The notes under the pieces are model-generated. The model did no database searches and was not told the origin of the DNA. It saw only the letters and a program-made list of their open reading frames with translations. DNA of 64,000 nucleotides, taken from NCBI GenBank assembly GCA_903772945.1, contig CAICTM010000019.1, positions 109,501-173,500 of the forward strand. The letters run 5' to 3'. The translations under genes and the position numbers were made by a program. This document shows, one piece after another, positions 52,505 to 63,630 of the stretch. The first letter of the stretch is position 1. Each line of letters begins with the position of its first letter. This stretch comes from Seminavis robusta. Taxonomy: Eukaryota; Bacillariophyta; Bacillariophyceae; Naviculales; Naviculaceae.

Positions 52505-53602
52505 ATGAGCAACATGACGGAGATGAAGCAACAAATCGATGCTCTTTGCAGAGCCATGAAATTGGAGCTTACAGAACAAAATAGCGAGCTGCTGGATTAT
52601 GCAGAGACGCAGCTTCAGGCTCTTCAAGCTTTGATTGAGGACGCCAAAGCTAAGATAACGCACGACGAGACGTTAGATGCACTCGCAACAATACCTAATA
52701 AGCTTCCGGTAGAAGTTGTTCGCATGGTGACATTGTCTGGATTTTTGTCATCGAAAGATCTGTGCCGCTTCCTTCTACAGACAGACAAGTTTATCAAAAA
52801 CGAGTTCACATCTGAATTCGTATGGAAAATGATTCTTAGGAGTCATTACAAGGGCCTCAAAATGTTCCACGCTGAGAGTTTCATCCGCTCGATGGTGGAC
52901 GTGAAAGGCTACGAGTGGGTCTTTCGGCAACTTGTTCGAGACGCTGAGTATGCGCCAGCAGAAGCTCTTCCTGTGTGGAATGCTCCTCTCGTCACCTTAT
53001 CATCCACGAATCTGAAGATTTTTGTCAGTCTTCGAGACAGCTTCAATGGAGCGGACATCTTCTCCACGGAGCTTACGGAAAGTGAGGTCGCAGAGTTGGA
53101 TACCGCTACAGGTTGTGCGACAATCCGGTTCCCTAGAGCTGTGGCCGATGTGATCAAGAACACCGAGAACCCCACGGTGTACGCACAAGTTCATTGTTTT
53201 CGCTCAGACACTAACCAAAGTTGCTGTATCCTTTCAGATAGAGCGCGGCCTGAAGACTCTGAGCATTTTGAAGTCAATGCCGGCCAACCTCCTTTGTGGA
53301 AACGAATCAATTTTGGCGACCCAAATGAGCAGGGAGCTCTAAAAATGACGATGGAAGGACGAGTTCTTCTAACCCGCTGGTACTGCGATGGGAGAACTGA
53401 TATAGACCGATTCGAGGACATCATTGATGAAGGAGCTGGGCTGGTGAATGGAGCTCATATCTATTTTGGAGACGAAGAGCCCACCATGTGTGTGAACGCA
53501 GATGTCTACGCTGGCGGAGCTTTCAACACTTGTTTTGATGACTCGGATCCTGATAGAGTCTCTGTTTTTGCGGCAATGGATCAATTGAGAGGATGGGCGT
53601 AG
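52505..53602 (+). CDS. F-box-like protein
   Basis: A single exon of 365 residues. A coiled-coil-like N-terminus (MKQQIDALCRAMKLELTEQN...TQLQALQALIEDAKAKI, residues 6-55) precedes an F-box-like motif near 65-115: KLPVEVVRMVTLSGFLSSKD, LCRFLLQTDKFIKNEF and VWKMILRSHY. The C-terminal 250 residues have no recognised repeat. F-box proteins recruit substrates to SCF ubiquitin ligases; that role is an inference from a divergent motif. The ATG at 52505 is chosen because the upstream open frame is built from a palindrome-linked fragment of another gene. Confidence 0.65.
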   Translation: MSNMTEMKQQIDALCRAMKLELTEQNSELLDYAETQLQALQALIEDAKAKITHDETLDALATIPNKLPVEVVRMVTLSGFLSSKDLCRFLLQTDKFIKNEFTSEFVWKMILRSHYKGLKMFHAESFIRSMVDVKGYEWVFRQLVRDAEYAPAEALPVWNAPLVTLSSTNLKIFVSLRDSFNGADIFSTELTESEVAELDTATGCATIRFPRAVADVIKNTENPTVYAQVHCFRSDTNQSCCILSDRARPEDSEHFEVNAGQPPLWKRINFGDPNEQGALKMTMEGRVLLTRWYCDGRTDIDRFEDIIDEGAGLVNGAHIYFGDEEPTMCVNADVYAGGAFNTCFDDSDPDRVSVFAAMDQLRGWA

Positions 53603-53949
53603 ATTGGCTGAGACCGATCAAAAGCGAGCGTCATACCAGATTGTCAAGTTCCTAATACAACCAGCTCCTGGGATGATGATATTTTGGCACGAAGAGATAC
53701 CGTGCGGTGCATGTGCTATGGGTTTGCTAGGCCATGATTGGATTACAGCAGATATATAGCTTCTACGCATTTAAAAGGTCAAACTATTCCAACTTCCAAT
53801 GATTCTTTCTAGCTAGGTATTCACAACTAAACTCTCTCACTCACCCAACCATCAATCAACCAATCCGCTCTCTCGAACACTCAATGCAATAAAGTAGGAT
53901 GCTTCTTTCTGCAAACAAGTGTGCTGAGCTATCCACGGTACAAAGTCTC
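53603..53949. other. Intergenic between convergent genes
   Basis: I see no gene in about 350 bases. It contains CTCTC/CAACCAATC-rich short repeats near 53830-53880. Confidence 0.4.
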
Positions 53950-55764
53950 CTAAGCTGCAATGTTATAAGCCCACCTGCATACCACAGTCGAGTTTATCCT
54001 GCTCAAGGGATTTCCGGTGCTTTCCAATGTCCTCACCTCCAAGAGCTCGAAACCACTGGATCGAAAGAAGTGGGCTGCCCAGTAGGAGTGGCATCGGCTG
54101 GCAAGGAGACTGATGGTCGTATTGAGAGGGTTATGCTGGAACGGCACCGAGAATATGCGACCACGACCTTTACACAGCTTTTTGACTTCCAATTCGGATT
54201 TGCGCTCGGCATCTCGGATGATTTCCATGCTTGTCGTTGGGTAGTCAATGAGGTGTGCCCCAAAGACATCTCTCGTCCAATTCATGGAATAACCGGAATG
54301 AATGGCTGTTTCAGAGCATGCTTTGGCAACCTTGTGGAACTCACTTGGGGTCATATAATCCAGAATGTTTGACCATGAGATACTCTTCGGGTTCAGCTCC
54401 CTGATCTCTGCAATGGCGGGGGACGTAAGATCTGGATCAAGCAGTGATACACTCAACTTCACCTTGACCCGTCCTGCCTGAGCATGCTCCATCAGGGTGC
54501 GGACTCGAGCCTCTTTTACTTTCTCTGCGGTTTGGAAGAAACTCCCATTCCACTCTTCGCTGCACACAACATCCTTTAGAGATAGCGTCTCGAACACACT
54601 GTGTCGTTCAGACTTGACAATCTTCAGCGGATTATCAAACATCAAAATGCTTCCGGAGCAAGGGGCATCTCCTTGAAGACCGAATGATCCCGTGAGGTGG
54701 TAACGCAACATTTCCACCCGGTCATCCTTGGCAGCAAAATATAGCGCATCCGAGCTCTCGTTTCGAAGCGGACCGCGCCGACGCACGATCTTCTTGAGGC
54801 CCACTCCTTTGGAATTGGACCAGTGGTGAAGGAGCACCCTCACTGTTGCCGGGTGGCGCTCCTCATCAGCACACTCGTTGGCAACGACGCGACGGGCAGC
54901 TGCAAGAAACTCGTTGGTCGCTCGCTTCGACCACACTGTCGAATACCAAACCTGCACGACCCACCGAGGCTCCACTTTGGGAGACTGCATCATTTCCCAG
55001 AACACCATAGTCCTTGCTACCACAAAAGAGTTAGCATCAAAGCCACGAAACAGCATTGGTGCTGTTGACATGTCGCTTCGAAAAGTCGAATCAATCAGGA
55101 GCCCCAAATCAACGAATCCGACAGCAACATGAACAGATCCAAACTCGAAGGTTTGCTGTTGATTAGCGCAGTTCGAAAAGCTGGGACACAGAAAATCCGA
55201 CGCTCCATCTATGTACCTCCATGTTGTTGGCAAGACTGTCTGTATGTCACCGACCTTACGTTGCGGGTCGAAATACCATGTGCAGAGTACAGGGGGTGGT
55301 GGTTCCCTCAAGTGAAAACGTCGCCATAGTTCAACCTTGTCGAGCCTTTGGTTGTCCTTCCGCGTGATCCCATTTTGGTATGCACTGAGATGTTGAAAAT
55401 AGCTCCATCTGCGACCCTGGTATTCTTTCGATACGAGGTCTCTGCACTCCGTTGTGTTCGTACAATCCGACTGCGCGAGGCAGGAGAAGTATTCTTCATA
55501 GTAATTGGGATTCTTGCCACTCTTGTAGCTTGGAATTGCTTTTATGATAGCGCCAGTCTCCCACATAATGTCGTTCATTTGATTCATGACAGCGTATTCA
55601 AGACCACCTTGGTCGCAATGTTGAGACATATACAGCTTCTGAAAACCGTCTAACTCCTCTTGCATCCCACGACGATACTCTTGCGCACTGTTCCCATGTG
55701 CACCACCGCTTGGAGATCTCCGAAGATTAGACGCCATGGTGGGATTCGTTGGCTCGGCATCCAA
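53950..55764 (-). CDS. Uncharacterised 604-residue protein (possibly DUF4470-related)
   Basis: An intact single-exon frame. The N-terminal 150 residues are hydrophilic with a cysteine group (YFSCLAQSDCTNTTECRDL). The middle has PPPPVLCTWYFDP, FGSVHVAVGFVDLGLLID, FRGFDANSFVVARTMVFWEM and VQVWYSTVWSKRATNEFLAAA. The C-terminal part has KSISWSNILDYMTPSEFHKV, AKACSETAIHSGYSMNWTRD and YWAAHFF. The W...F.A.R and SWSN(V/I)LDY...FH blocks remind me of the DUF4470/MYND-linked proteins of fungi and algae, where function is unclear. No signal peptide or membrane span. A piece of this gene (around 54785-54866) is duplicated upstream of the F-box-like gene. Confidence 0.7.
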   Translation of the reverse strand: MDAEPTNPTMASNLRRSPSGGAHGNSAQEYRRGMQEELDGFQKLYMSQHCDQGGLEYAVMNQMNDIMWETGAIIKAIPSYKSGKNPNYYEEYFSCLAQSDCTNTTECRDLVSKEYQGRRWSYFQHLSAYQNGITRKDNQRLDKVELWRRFHLREPPPPVLCTWYFDPQRKVGDIQTVLPTTWRYIDGASDFLCPSFSNCANQQQTFEFGSVHVAVGFVDLGLLIDSTFRSDMSTAPMLFRGFDANSFVVARTMVFWEMMQSPKVEPRWVVQVWYSTVWSKRATNEFLAAARRVVANECADEERHPATVRVLLHHWSNSKGVGLKKIVRRRGPLRNESSDALYFAAKDDRVEMLRYHLTGSFGLQGDAPCSGSILMFDNPLKIVKSERHSVFETLSLKDVVCSEEWNGSFFQTAEKVKEARVRTLMEHAQAGRVKVKLSVSLLDPDLTSPAIAEIRELNPKSISWSNILDYMTPSEFHKVAKACSETAIHSGYSMNWTRDVFGAHLIDYPTTSMEIIRDAERKSELEVKKLCKGRGRIFSVPFQHNPLNTTISLLASRCHSYWAAHFFRSSGFELLEVRTLESTGNPLSRINSTVVCRWAYNIAA

Positions 55765-56844
55765 ATCCTTCCTATTGATAGTATGGCTTTAGTAGTAATG
55801 AACCTCCTCCTTCTGAGACAGTAACAGTATCCTCGAAAGGAGGTTGCTACAACTGAGGGCGGGACAACGAAAATTTCATTTGACGTACAAGGTAGGGAAG
55901 CCAATAGTCCACCACCAATCTCTACCATGCGGTACCATACATGTAAGCGCGGTGTGTACAACACGATACCGGTACCATACAGGCAAGCTATATACTGCAA
56001 CGGTAGGTGTTTTAGGCACGTACAGCGTAGTACGTACTAGCTAGAGTACTTTGTACTGTACGCTATTGTTCAGCGAAGCATGGCGCAGCTTGATGGATTG
56101 CAATGAGATAATCCGGGGATTCTTCCTCCAAGAAACTTCCCTGGAGTGTTTCCTCAGATCTGAGCTGACGGTAGACACTAAGGGGGGCATAGCCGGCCTA
56201 GAGCACAAGCAAGGCTCTCAACCAAGGACTTGGCCAGCGCCAGGTTGCGAGATCTATGTTTGATGGAGATCCCCTTCCACTGAAGGCCAGCTCTGGCTGC
56301 CAATCCTACTCAATCTCTAGCTTTTGGGGTGATCGAGGAGCTGCTACTGAATACCCGTGCCACACAGGATTGTAACTATTGCAAGGTCATGGTGTGCTAT
56401 ACTGAGATCTCATTGGATTGTACAGTTTTGGCAATCACATGTCTGCTCAATCTCTGTTCTTTCAGACGAATTTTCTCTCCATTTCCTTTCTTCAAGTCCA
56501 AGCTGTCTCTATTGCTGTCATCTCCTACTGCCTCGCCATCGGCCAGCAAACGCAGCGAGTTCTTGGCCTTTAGAAGCTCAGAACATCTCCCCTTGCTAGA
56601 ACTCCGCTTGCTTTATTGCAGCTCTAACAGCTTCTTTAGTCACACACGGTCATGGAGATCGAGATCCACAGGGCTCCGTTCCACGATAGACCGATATCAC
56701 CACCGAGAATTTCGATGAACAACGAGACTCAGAGCAGGACCACGCAAACAAAGGAACGGAAAAGCTCCAACGAAGCTCACAATACTGGTACCAAGAGACA
56801 AGAAGCACAAAAACCAAAAAGTACAAACCAGCATAAAGCAAATC
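55765..56844. other. Intergenic
   Basis: No gene supported. ACCGGTACC/GCGGTACC words lie at about 55930-55980, and CTAGCTAG at 56037-56044. Confidence 0.4.
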
Positions 56845-57225
56845 ATGATTCCAGCGAGCCATCAAGTCCAAGAGTCGGTCAGTGTCTCGGTGATTCAGAG
56901 CAACAACGGAGGCCGGATCATCGTGGAGAAACCAATTCTCCTATCCGAACTGTGGCCTGTAGATGATGAGGACGACCGCAGTAGTACGAGCAATGCCAGC
57001 ACCACCAACGAGAGCAGTCGCAGTGATGATTCACAAAACAAGAGCAGCAAGAAAGCAAGCCGCCGATGGAAGATCTTCAACCGAAGAAAGCGAGGCATGA
57101 AAAGAGCAGCAAAGAACGTTGAGGACCGATCCTCTGACGACCTGATCAGCCACCACCCTGCAGCTGTTCCCATGGCCCATATGATTCCAGAGCAAATGCC
57201 AATGACGAGAGAAGTTTCCGCTTGA
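56845..57225 (+). CDS. Small hypothetical basic/acidic protein
   Basis: 126 residues with no recognised domain. A hydrophobic beta-like start (VSVSVIQSNNGGRIIVEKPI) is followed by an acidic/Ser-Asn-rich middle (DDEDDRSSTSNASTTNESS) and a strongly basic segment (KKASRRWKIFNRRKRGMKRA) that could bind nucleic acid or be a nuclear localisation signal. A competing open frame (56652-56966) overlaps its start. Coding status is only moderately likely. Confidence 0.4.
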   Translation: MIPASHQVQESVSVSVIQSNNGGRIIVEKPILLSELWPVDDEDDRSSTSNASTTNESSRSDDSQNKSSKKASRRWKIFNRRKRGMKRAAKNVEDRSSDDLISHHPAAVPMAHMIPEQMPMTREVSA

Positions 57226-57640
57226 ATGATGAATCTCCTAAAGAACAAAAATTACCAATAGAAAAGACATTACTACTAGTCTAATGGTACAGCCGTAGCA
57301 ACATTCTCAACGCTGTTTCGTTGTAGGATACCGTAGCCAGGAATTGGTAAGGTAATCAGGGAAGTTACCACCTACCGTACCGGTATAGGTTAGAGGGGGC
57401 TACGGTACCAACCGGTACCTTTTGCCCTCAACTACCAGCTAGCAAGCTGAGGGCCTTTTGAACTATTTGTTGTGATTTCCGTCCTTGCAGCTCCCCTTTT
57501 ATGTCCGTGCAGATGCCCCATGACGAGAACCCAGCCCCTCCACAACCAGAACACCAGCAGCCGTAGCAGCCACCCTGGGGGTTCATGCCCAAATCCCATC
57601 CATCGTCCATCAATACATAGTCTTGGAACTGCTGCTTTCA
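57226..57640. other. Intergenic
   Basis: GTACCGGTA/ACCGGTACC words lie at 57376-57420. I see no gene. Confidence 0.4.
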
Positions 57641-58660
57641 ACATGCCTGTCAAACGTGGAACACCTGCTTACCATAGGAAACTTGAGGCCAATCGCATAT
57701 ACAAACAGAGGAAGTTAGCAACAGAACAACCGAGCAGGAACTTGCAGATTTAGAAGCCCAACGAGAAAGAATGCGTCTCCATCGGGCTGGATTGACAGAA
57801 GAGGAGAAAGACTAAGAAGGGAAGCCGACGAAAAAGGAAGTGCAAGAGTCGTAAGGAGGAAACAAAGCAACAATCAGAGAATCGGAAAAGGAAGGACCGA
57901 GACAGGAAACGGAGAGAGTGGTCCCAGATATATTTTTGAGAACGCAAAGAAGAGGATCATAAAATGAGGCTGAAAAAATAGAAAATAGATTCATCGAACA
58001 AAGATCCGAGCTGGAGAAGAAGATACGAATGAATGATCTATTCCTACAGCCAGCTTTTGGAGAAGTGGCACAGGGGAAGCAATGGATGGGTGCAACTTTG
58101 AATGGAAAGAAGAAGAATCAAGGCAGGCAGAAATCAGGCAGGAATCTGACAGACTGAGATGGCAACTTGTCAAGTGTGCTGAACAGGCAACTGACGAACG
58201 CGAGGCTGAAATACAACGCTACAATGACTACTATGAGATGTTGGAAGCAGAAGACATTAGTTCTGGCGTGAGCAGGTTTCAGCATGGAGCAAAGAGAACC
58301 GTCCAAATTGGGATAAGATAGAACAACAAAGGGAAAAAAAGATTCAAGAAATGGAAAAATGAGTAAAGGACGTGCTAAAAAGTCGCTGATTACACACACC
58401 GGTATTATCAGTGGAATGCTCAAGCAAGCATCACGAAAATCACATGTGCCATTTGCAAAAGGGAGCACCACTCTACAATGAACTTGAACGGCAAGCTGGC
58501 TGGTTTAAGTACTGGGCAGACCAATCCAGTCGAGCTGCTCATTACTACAAGTCTTCGGAGAATGAACCTTCATTCGAGTTGCCGCCAAAACCTCAGACAT
58601 GGAATCCACAACAGGGCAACAACGACAACAAAGAACATGGTTAGATATTGTAATCACTCA
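57641..58660 (+). pseudogene. Decayed charged coiled-coil gene
   Basis: It opens with an ATG reading MPVKRGTPAYHRKLEANRIY, then shifts frame repeatedly. The segments are all Glu/Arg/Lys-rich and helical: ELADLEAQRERMRLHRAGLT, EMKVKRRE-like stretches, then WKEEESRQAEIRQESDRLRW and QATDEREAEIQRYNDYYEML. Near 58440 KITCAICKREHHS suggests a zinc knuckle like the one in the transposase-like gene at 11.45 kb, and GWFKYWADQSSRAAHYYKSS follows. Stops and frameshifts every 100-200 bases mark it as a relic, possibly of a transposon-borne gene. Confidence 0.4.
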
Positions 58661-59014
58661 TAGCATTGGAGCAAATACTAGCTAACTGCTTGAGCCCCTT
58701 GGCTTTTTATTCAATTCTGGTTGAGGGGACTAGCCTATGGCTGCCCGTTCTTTTGGGAGATTGCAATTCTGCAGAAATAAATTCTAGTATTCGACTGTCA
58801 CTCGATTGTTCGGTACATTCGGGCGAAGCCAGACGCTTACGCCGACCTGACGTCACACTCAGCCGTCCATCTTTTTCTTCAGGATTTTTGGGATTGGATG
58901 CAAATGGTCAAGATCCACAGAACCTGAAGAGCGAGGGCAAGGTCTGAGACAAGCCGCTGCTACCCCACAACAACAGGTTCACTACTATACTCTATCTTCT
59001 AAAGAAGCAAAGCC
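58661..59014. other. Intergenic
   Basis: The promoter side of the cysteine desulfurase gene. Nothing is recognised. Confidence 0.4.
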
Positions 59015-60721
59015 ATGTTATCGATCCTGGCAAGAAGATCGGTGGGTCGAGTGGCAATGGCCCGTGCGGCTTCTTCTTCCGCGGCTGGTACTACCGATGC
59101 TCCCTCGAGTTTTTCTCATGACAAGATGGAGACGGACAAGCGCTATCAGACCAGTCAACCAGTACCCGACAGTCTGTTGCGTGGTGACGACGGTTCGCCC
59201 AATAACTTTTCCATTCGAGGCCAATTTCGAGATGGGCGTGCCGCTTACTTGGATATGAGTGCCACAACACCCTTGGATCCTCGAGTGTTGGATGCCATGG
59301 CGCCCTTTATGGTACGTTGTTACGTTGCTGCTGCTGAACGGTATGATAGCCGATGGATGGTGCTTTTTGTCTGGGAAGGATTTGAAAGATTGTCTTGTAT
59401 ACCGCAGGGGTATCCTAGTCGAAGATCAACTGTGGTTCTCACTTTTCACACTTTTTGAATCATCTATGTATTGCTTCTATCTCTGTCGATCACAAAATGC
59501 TGCCGATCGCAATCTGTCTCCTTGTGATGTATCTACCTTCTATGGTATGGATTTCACTTTTTGCGAATATTACTGCAGATCGGATCATTCGGTAATCCCC
59601 ATTCTCGAACACATGCGTTTGGCTGGGAATCGGAACGGGTCGTCGAAGATGCCCGAGAGCAGATTGCCTCTTTGATTGGCGCCACTTCGGCCAAGGAAAT
59701 TGTCTTTACCAGTGGAGCCACCGAATCCAACAATATGAGCATCAAGGGTGCCGCTCATTTTTACAAGAAACGCGGCAAGCACGTGATCACCACACAAACC
59801 GAACACAAATGCGTCTTGGACTCGTGTCGGTCCTTGGAACATGAGGGATACGACGTCACCTATCTGCCCGTCATGGAAGCCACCGGACGAGTGGATATGG
59901 ATCAATTAAAGGCGGCCATTCGAGACGACACCATCCTTATCAGTGTCATGGCTGTCAATAATGAAATTGGAACGCTACAGCCCATTCAGGAGATTGGAGA
60001 ATTATGTCGAGAACGCAAAATTGTCTTTCACTGCGATGCCGCACAAATGTTGGGAAAACTACCCATTGATGTCAATGAAATGAAAGTGGACTTGATGTCC
60101 ATGAGTTCTCATAAAATCTACGGACCCAAGGGTGTCGGGGCACTCTACGTCAGACGGCGTCCACGTGTGCGCTTGGAACCCATCTTTAGTGGTGGTGGTC
60201 AGGAACGTGGATTGCGATCCGGGACATTGCCTCACTCTCTCTGTGCTGGCATGGGAGCTGCCTGTGCTCTCGCCGAAAAGGAAATGGAATACGATCATGA
60301 ATGGGTCTCCTATCTAGCCAACAAACTACAAACTGCCATTGAAGAACGCATCCCCGAGGTGGCGCGAAACGGAGATCCCGACCACAATTATCCTGGATGC
60401 CTCAATTATTCTTTTGCATACGTCGAAGGAGAATCGCTCTTGATGAGTCTCAAAAATGTGGCCGTGAGCTCTGGTTCGGCCTGCACTTCGGCATCGCTGG
60501 AACCGAGTTATGTATTGCGTGCCTTGGGCGTGGACGATGAATTGGCACATTCCAGCCTGCGATTTGGACTAGGGAGATTTACCACTGAAGAAGAAGTCGA
60601 TTTTGTTGTGGAATTGTTGGAGAAGCATGTAGCCAGGCTTCGTGAAATGAGCCCTCTCTGGGAAATGGTACAGGAAGGAATTGACTTGAAGGAGATCAAG
60701 TGGTCACAAGATGCTCATTAA
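59015..60721 (+). CDS. NFS1: Cysteine desulfurase, mitochondrial NFS1/IscS type, two exons
   Basis: Exons 59015-59311 and 59579-60721 join over a 267-base GT-AG intron (donor GTACGT, acceptor TTACTGCAG), giving 479 residues. The Arg/Ala/Ser-rich N-terminus ([18 protein letters not shown]) is a mitochondrial presequence. Conserved blocks are [70 protein letters not shown] and [13 protein letters not shown]. The PLP lysine sits in [10 protein letters not shown] (K278), [16 protein letters not shown] follows, and the catalytic cysteine lies in [19 protein letters not shown] (C401). The ending [19 protein letters not shown] is typical of eukaryotic NFS1. It transfers sulfur from cysteine to ISCU for Fe-S cluster assembly. 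Confidence 0.95.
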
Positions 60722-61521
60722 AAAATAGATACAAATCATGCACTGACGATATTTAGTAATTGAGAATTTTGTATAAGCAAATTGCTATCGCAACGGTACC
60801 GGTAGTGTTGATCGAGGCGATGCAACCAACGGGTGTGGACAAGAGAGCACAACGCTACTACCTGGAGAACTATCGTCATTTTCACTTATCACAACACTAT
60901 GCAGCATGCATTTTCAAAAAATGGTGCAGCACGCATTTGACAAGATTAAGTCTGGGCAACTTGAACTCTCCCATGACTTTGTTTGCCGTTGGGCCGCAGC
61001 TAGATCTCTCCATTCATGGCTTCCAATCAAGCTGTCCTGCTGCGACGAAGAAGACAACCACTTGCCTGTTGTGCCCGGCCCAAGGTTACGGTACCACTGC
61101 TAGAAGCTCCGCTGGTTCATGGCTCCGGTCACAGCATCGCAACGATCAAAAAGCGCAACACCGTAACTTGGGACTGCCACGGTACTGTCCGCTATTATCT
61201 CATCGGGTCTTGAAGAATGTTAGGTGTTGTTCGTGGTGTTTGACTCCCGCAGTGTTCCTGCGAGGATGGGGGCCCTTCGATGCTCATTCCAAGATCTCAA
61301 CAGAAAACAAACTATCATTCTCAATTTTTCGATCCCGCAGTCTCTTCACGGCTCTCAAACCTGAACATGCCGCATCTTTCGCGTGAATTACCAAGGGGAG
61401 AAGTGAGTATAGAAGCTCGCATCAACTGGTGCACAATTCGCAGAAGTTGGAGTTGACATCGAGCACCTCTAACCGGTAATTCTTTTTGGTAGTGCGTAGA
61501 AACTCTCTCTGAAGAGCCAAA
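60722..61521. other. Intergenic
   Basis: A 208-codon plus-strand frame (60760-61386) crosses an ACGGTACCGGTAG palindrome and has no recognised domain, so I do not call it. Otherwise nothing is seen. Confidence 0.4.
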
Positions 61522-63400
61522 ATGAGCCTTTGGAACCTGGGCAGTGTGGCTGACCACAAGATGGAGGAAGAAAAGAGCGAAAAGGCGGAGTCATTCAAGT
61601 TGTTGAAGTCTCTTAGCGTTGCCACTAGAAAGGCTGATCCTGCATCTAAGGCTGAAGCAACCAAGAAAAATGACAAAGGAACGGATGAAGACGCGTCCTC
61701 CAATTTCTTGTCTGGTCTTCTAGGAAAGATCAATGTGATTGGCGCCGGAGAAAAAGATGTCGAAGTGGAGGTCGAGGATCCACCCCGAAAACCGTTTGGT
61801 AGCTCCTTGTCAAGTCGATGGAGTTCCGGTGGAAGCAAGACAACAAGCGACGCTGACGAAAAGGAGGATGCATTGACCAAAACACTCCTCAACACTTCAT
61901 CGGCCTCGTCGTTAAAGGGTCCATCCGTATACGAGGATTGCCTTGAAATGATAAGCGCCGCGTTGCTGATTTACACCTTTGCCGATCTTCGAAAGCTAGC
62001 ACGCGAGGGCAAGATTGAATCCAAGGAGCTTATGCAACAACCAATCTCACTAAAGCAGGTCATGGAGATCATTCGGCTCCACAAGGATGCCCTAGATGAG
62101 CAAGCCCGTGTTGACCACGAGGAATTAGAGGGACAGCTCAAGGCATTGAAAGATATTCAAAAACAGCAACACATGTCTACTTCAGTCATGGGGCGCATGT
62201 TGCGAGGCAAGAAGAAGGAAGCAGTTTTGACTCATTTTCACGACGAAAAGAGCACACAAGGTATGGTTTATGGCATTGCCATCAATCACATCAGGAAGCG
62301 CATCACAGTCCTCTTCCGTGGTTCGGTAACAAAGCAAGATTTTATCACAGATGTCAAGTTGGCGCAGAAAAAGGTTGAAAACCCTGTTTTACCTTTGGCC
62401 CCAGGGACTAACGGTACAATCAACCTTCATACTGGGTTCTACCAATATCTCTTCCAAGAGGACGACGAAGGGAAGGTCCGTCTTGAGCACATTTTGGAGG
62501 ATGTTAAGGCCCTCATGAAAAAGAACAAGGGATACCGCATGTATTGTACAGGCCACTCGCTTGGTAAGTGATTTATCAATCTTTGTCATGATTACCAAAT
62601 CCGTCTCTTTACCTCTCAGCCTAACCACCTGGTACGCGCTACTGTTGCACACGGTAGGTGGCGCCCTTGCCTCACTGTGCGGCTTTTATGCATCCATGGA
62701 CGATAAGATCGTCAAGAATGGTCCGGTGATTGTCGTCAGCATTGCCAGTCCTCGTGTTGGTAATGCCGACTTTCGAGCAGCCTTTCAATCGCTCGAAAGA
62801 ATGAAGCGTCTCCGGCATCTCCGAGTTTCGAACCGCGAAGATCTCGTGACATTGCTTCCCTTTATGGCGACCAAGGAAGTTAGTTTGTTGTCACCAGCCT
62901 CCATCCTGGGAGCAGCACCTACACCCAACAATTCGGCCCTGAATCTGTACAAGCACTGTGGCATTCATTTAAAGTTCAAAACGTCGAATCCCTCGGAAAG
63001 CAACGAGCGGAACCAACTGTTTAGCTTGACCTACGCCAAGGACAAGAACGACGAGGAAGGTGCCATTCCAGACGACCTGAAGCGGTCGTTTGTGGCGGCC
63101 AAGTCTCTTGTTGGTGGCTTGTTCGTTTCGAGAGCCGATTTCCGACGCGTGACACGGTTTCATAGTTGCGATGAGTACGAGCGTCGGTTGATGGCCAGCA
63201 AGAACTTTTTGGAGAACATTTCTCTGGAACAGTTGTATGCTAATGAAGACTTGGTTGGGGGCACTGTGGCTATCAAGGAGGAGCCATCGGAAACAGATAC
63301 TTCCTCACGGTCGTTGTTTGCAAAGAGAAAGTCTTCCACTGGTCTAAAGGCAGCATCCCGAGAGGCTATCGGTGCTGCTTGTTCCCAATATGTCAAATAG
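61522..63400 (+). CDS. Class 3 lipase (alpha/beta hydrolase), two exons
   Basis: Exons 61522-62563 and 62658-63400 join over a 94-base intron that splits the nucleophile motif, giving 594 residues. The N-terminal 130 residues are charged low complexity. Residues 140-240 are helical, with SVYEDCLEMISAALLIYTFA and LKQVMEIIRLHKDALDE. The lipase core shows GMVYGIAINHIRKRITVLFR, GSVTKQDFITD, NLHTGFYQYLF, YCTGHSLGGALASL (Ser346 as nucleophile), VVSIASPRVGN (region of the acid) and LYKHCGIHLKF (candidate His). Diatom and plant class 3 lipases hydrolyse triacyl- or galactoglycerolipids. There is no signal peptide, so it is probably cytosolic or lipid-droplet associated. Confidence 0.88.
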
Positions 63401-63630
63401 AAAGTGGACGTGGAAAACAGCAGAACCGTGGATCAACACGAACACGCCATTCCACATCATGCCAACGTGCCAACCTTCCGCTTCGGAAGCAAGTAGTTGT
63501 GTACGGAATCGCCCTCAATCATTTTTGATCGAAAGCAAGTGACCATTGTGTATCTAAAATTGCAAAAGCATCTACCTACTCAAAAACCCCAATAGGATGC
63601 AAAGACAAGTGCCTTCCAAATAAATGACTT

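Noticed and set aside
60760-61386. 208-codon plus-strand frame
   Set aside because: It spans a GGTACC palindrome, has no homologous feel or motif, and overlaps other equally long frames.
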